From Bacillota bacterium (lineage in GTDB: Bacteria > Bacillota > Clostridia > Acetivibrionales > DTU013), in the NCBI GenBank assembly GCA_023409615.1, contig JAEYRF010000002.1, positions 1 through 6,567 on the forward strand: a stretch of 6,567 nucleotides of DNA, in the 5' to 3' direction. The position numbers and the translations under genes were made by a program. Below are positions 4,530 through 6,567 of the stretch, piece by piece (within the stretch, counting starts at the first letter, position 1; each line of letters begins with the position of its first letter). The notes beneath the pieces are model-generated. The model made no database searches. It had not been told where the DNA came from and saw only the letters and a list, made by a program, of their open reading frames with translations.

Positions 4530-6567
4530 ATGAATAATTTAGCTAGTAAAAAGGGAACTTTTTTTGCTGTCGTATTAATTATACTTCTTGTTTCATATGT
4601 TGCGCTTATGGGACTTGATATCGGATCATTGCATTTAAAAAGTGCATCCGAGATGCGCTTTGGAATTGATATAAAGGGTGGTATCGACGCAGCCTTTGTA
4701 CCTAAAGATTTAGATCGCAGTCCCACTGAAACAGAATTAGAAGCAGCGCGTGCTGTTATGGAAACACGTCTGGATCAGAAAAATATTTTGGATCGTGATG
4801 TAACAATTGATAAAGAAAATGGTTGTATTTTTGTACGTTTTCCCTGGAAATCAGATGAAACTGATTTCGATCCGGAAAAGGCCATTGCTGAATTAGGCAG
4901 TATGGCACGTCTTACCTTCAAAGATCCCGAAGGTACTGTTGTTATGGAGGGGAAATATGTAGATTGGGCAATGCCGGGAGTTGATCCGGAAAATTCGGAG
5001 TCATTTGTAGTTAGATTGTCCTTGAAGCCTGAGGGACGAGAAATGTTCTCGGAAGCGACCGGAAGACTTATCGGTCAGAAGATTGCTATCTATTTAGATG
5101 ATAGTATGATTTCGGATCCAATAGTTCAGTCAAAGATTGATTCGGATGAATGCATAATTAACAGGATTGGAAGCCTGGAAGAGGCTAAGACTCTCGCAAA
5201 TCAGATAAACTCAGGCGCATTGCCATTTGCTTTAGTTACAGAAAATTACAGCGCCATCAGCCCATCTCTTGGCTCAAATGCTCTTGAGGTCATGGTATTA
5301 GCCGGTATTGTAGCATTCATAGCAATCTGTATTGCCCTGATCCTATACTATCGTCTTTCCGGCGTTATCGCGGCTATTTCACTGCTACTGCAGCTTACAG
5401 GACAACTCATTTTACTGACCTGGCCGCAGTTCTCAATAACCCTGCCAGGTATTGCGGGTATTATCCTGTCCATTGGTATGGGCGTAGACGCCAATGTAAT
5501 CGTTTCAGAGAGGATACGTGAAGAGCTGAAAAGCGGAAAAACAATGCTGGCGTCTGTCGCATCCGGCTTTAAAATGGCGTTTTCCTCAATTTTTGACGGT
5601 AACATAACCGTTTTGATCGTTGCATTTGTAATGATGTATTTCGGTTCCGGTGCAATTTTATCCTTCGCTTACACGCTTCTGTTCGGTATTATTATGAACT
5701 TTATAGCCGGTGTTGCTGCAACCAAGCTTATGACAATATCTATCATACAGAACAGCTGGTTGAAGAATCCATCATTCTTTCTTAGCAAGCGCACATTAGC
5801 AAAGAAGGAAGTTAAAATTTACCCGTTTTACAGCAAACGCAAGATCTATTATGCAATTTCAGGTGTAATTTTGACTTTTGGCCTGATAATGACGATTATT
5901 AACGGAATAAATCTGGATATACAGTTCAAGGGTGGTGCCATCCTTAAATATGCAATGTCAGAGACAACAGAGTTTGATCCTGATGCAGCGGCAGATCTGG
6001 TAGAAAAAACCTTGAGTGGACGTATCGCGACAGGGCAAATTACAACAGATTTTGCCACAGGTGAAAAAAGACTTGTTATAAGCATGACCGGCGACGAGGC
6101 TTTAAGCAATGAAGAACTCAATCTCATTGGCGAAGCATTGGTGCAGCAGTATCCGGAGCAGAATTTCCAGATAGACAGCACGAACAATGTTTCTCCGTTC
6201 TTTGGTCGAAAGTTTTTACAGAATGCTGTTATAGCCATTGGACTTTCGGCAATACTGATTATTTTATACGTCTGGTTCAGCTTCAGGAAGATTCATGGAC
6301 TGTCGGCAGGCGCAATGTCGTTAGTAGCCCTGCTGCATGACGTTCTTATTGCATTCTTTACCTTTACAATATTTCAGATTCCGATTGGAGATACCTTTGT
6401 CGCGGTGGCATTGGCAATTCTAGGTTATTCCATAAACGATACTATTGTCATCTATGACCGCATAAGAGAAAATTCCCGTGCAGCCAGAAAAATGCCGATC
6501 GAGGATATTGTGGACAAGAGCATTTCGCAGAGCTTTACACGTTCATTGAATACCAATTTTGCAGTGT
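4530..6567 (+). CDS. secDF: Fused SecD-SecF protein-export membrane protein (3' end beyond window)
   Basis: SecDF uses the proton gradient to complete Sec-dependent protein export on the outer side of the membrane. One open frame of 679 codons runs from ATG 4530 (AAAGGAG at 4515-4521, 8 bases upstream) to the window edge, with no stop or frameshift between the SecD and SecF halves. SecD half: first helix about 11-30, FGIDIKGGID (44-53), the extracytoplasmic P1 domain to about 250, helices from 254, the signature PGIAGIILSIGMGVDANVIV (306-325) with Asp320, and GFKMAFSSIFDGNITVLIVA (346-365). A cytoplasmic linker of about 30 residues (407-437) leads to the SecF half: helix about 438-460, QFKGGAILKY (465-474), a periplasmic domain, LLHDVLIAFF with Asp604, and ALAILGYSINDTIVIYDRIREN (627-648). 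SecDF of Bacillus subtilis is also fused (737 residues), so roughly 50-60 codons are probably missing here. It is the functional partner of YajC upstream. Confidence 0.97.
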   Translation, partial: MNNLASKKGTFFAVVLIILLVSYVALMGLDIGSLHLKSASEMRFGIDIKGGIDAAFVPKDLDRSPTETELEAARAVMETRLDQKNILDRDVTIDKENGCIFVRFPWKSDETDFDPEKAIAELGSMARLTFKDPEGTVVMEGKYVDWAMPGVDPENSESFVVRLSLKPEGREMFSEATGRLIGQKIAIYLDDSMISDPIVQSKIDSDECIINRIGSLEEAKTLANQINSGALPFALVTENYSAISPSLGSNALEVMVLAGIVAFIAICIALILYYRLSGVIAAISLLLQLTGQLILLTWPQFSITLPGIAGIILSIGMGVDANVIVSERIREELKSGKTMLASVASGFKMAFSSIFDGNITVLIVAFVMMYFGSGAILSFAYTLLFGIIMNFIAGVAATKLMTISIIQNSWLKNPSFFLSKRTLAKKEVKIYPFYSKRKIYYAISGVILTFGLIMTIINGINLDIQFKGGAILKYAMSETTEFDPDAAADLVEKTLSGRIATGQITTDFATGEKRLVISMTGDEALSNEELNLIGEALVQQYPEQNFQIDSTNNVSPFFGRKFLQNAVIAIGLSAILIILYVWFSFRKIHGLSAGAMSLVALLHDVLIAFFTFTIFQIPIGDTFVAVALAILGYSINDTIVIYDRIRENSRAARKMPIEDIVDKSISQSFTRSLNTNFAV

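Noticed and set aside
4505..6238. Minus-strand ORFs of 73-129 codons across secDF
   Set aside because: They are shadows of the continuous 679-codon SecDF frame, whose motifs are unambiguous.
1..6567. CRISPR arrays, tRNA/rRNA genes, insertion sequences, phage or defence genes
   Set aside because: No regularly spaced direct repeats, no tRNA-like cloverleaf and no transposase or integrase motifs were seen in the window.

Overview
The window looks like a chromosomal segment of an anaerobic Firmicute of the class Clostridia. The evidence is the gene order tgt - yajC - small membrane protein - SCIFF peptide (scfA) - SCIFF maturase (scfB) - HD-domain protein - secD/secF, which is characteristic of that class, together with moderately AT-rich DNA, strong GGAGG-type ribosome binding sites and TTG/GTG starts. 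The fused secD-secF gene fits an Oscillospirales-like lineage better than a classical Clostridium, but the exact family cannot be read from the sequence. All recognised genes lie on the + strand.

Layout: (1) Positions 1-387 hold the C-terminal third of queuosine enzyme Tgt, followed by yajC (457-735) and a clear intrinsic terminator (786-813). (2) A spacer with a long imperfect palindrome (891-935) precedes a four-helix membrane protein of the TIGR04086/DUF3792 type (983-1429). (3) A 172-base spacer carries an 18-bp near-perfect palindrome (1475-1492) and an extended -10 promoter (1520-1548). It leads to a 46-residue gene, scfA (1602-1742), which starts with TTG and encodes the six-cysteine ranthipeptide precursor. 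(4) A 149-base spacer is almost wholly taken up by three consecutive hairpins. (5) scfB (1892-3283) encodes the radical SAM/SPASM maturase, and an HD-domain protein with an ambiguous start codon follows closely (about 3291-3959). (6) After a promoter-like spacer comes an unrecognised 138-residue protein with one N-terminal membrane segment (4070-4486). (7) A fused secDF gene runs from 4530 off the right edge.

How they work together: ScfA is a ribosomally made peptide whose cysteine-rich core should be cross-linked by ScfB through non-alpha thioether bonds. In the characterised Clostridium thermocellum homologue the bond joins Cys32 and Thr37, and both residues are present at the same positions here. 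YajC and SecDF are accessory parts of the Sec translocon. Their flanking of the peptide system suggests, but does not prove, a link between the peptide and secretion or the cell envelope. The HD protein and the TIGR04086 membrane protein are regular but functionally unassigned companions. The hairpin block between scfA and scfB could let the cell make much more precursor than maturase.

The system is known (SCIFF/ranthipeptide). The less explained parts are the regulatory dyad, the triple hairpin, the HD start codon and the orphan membrane protein.
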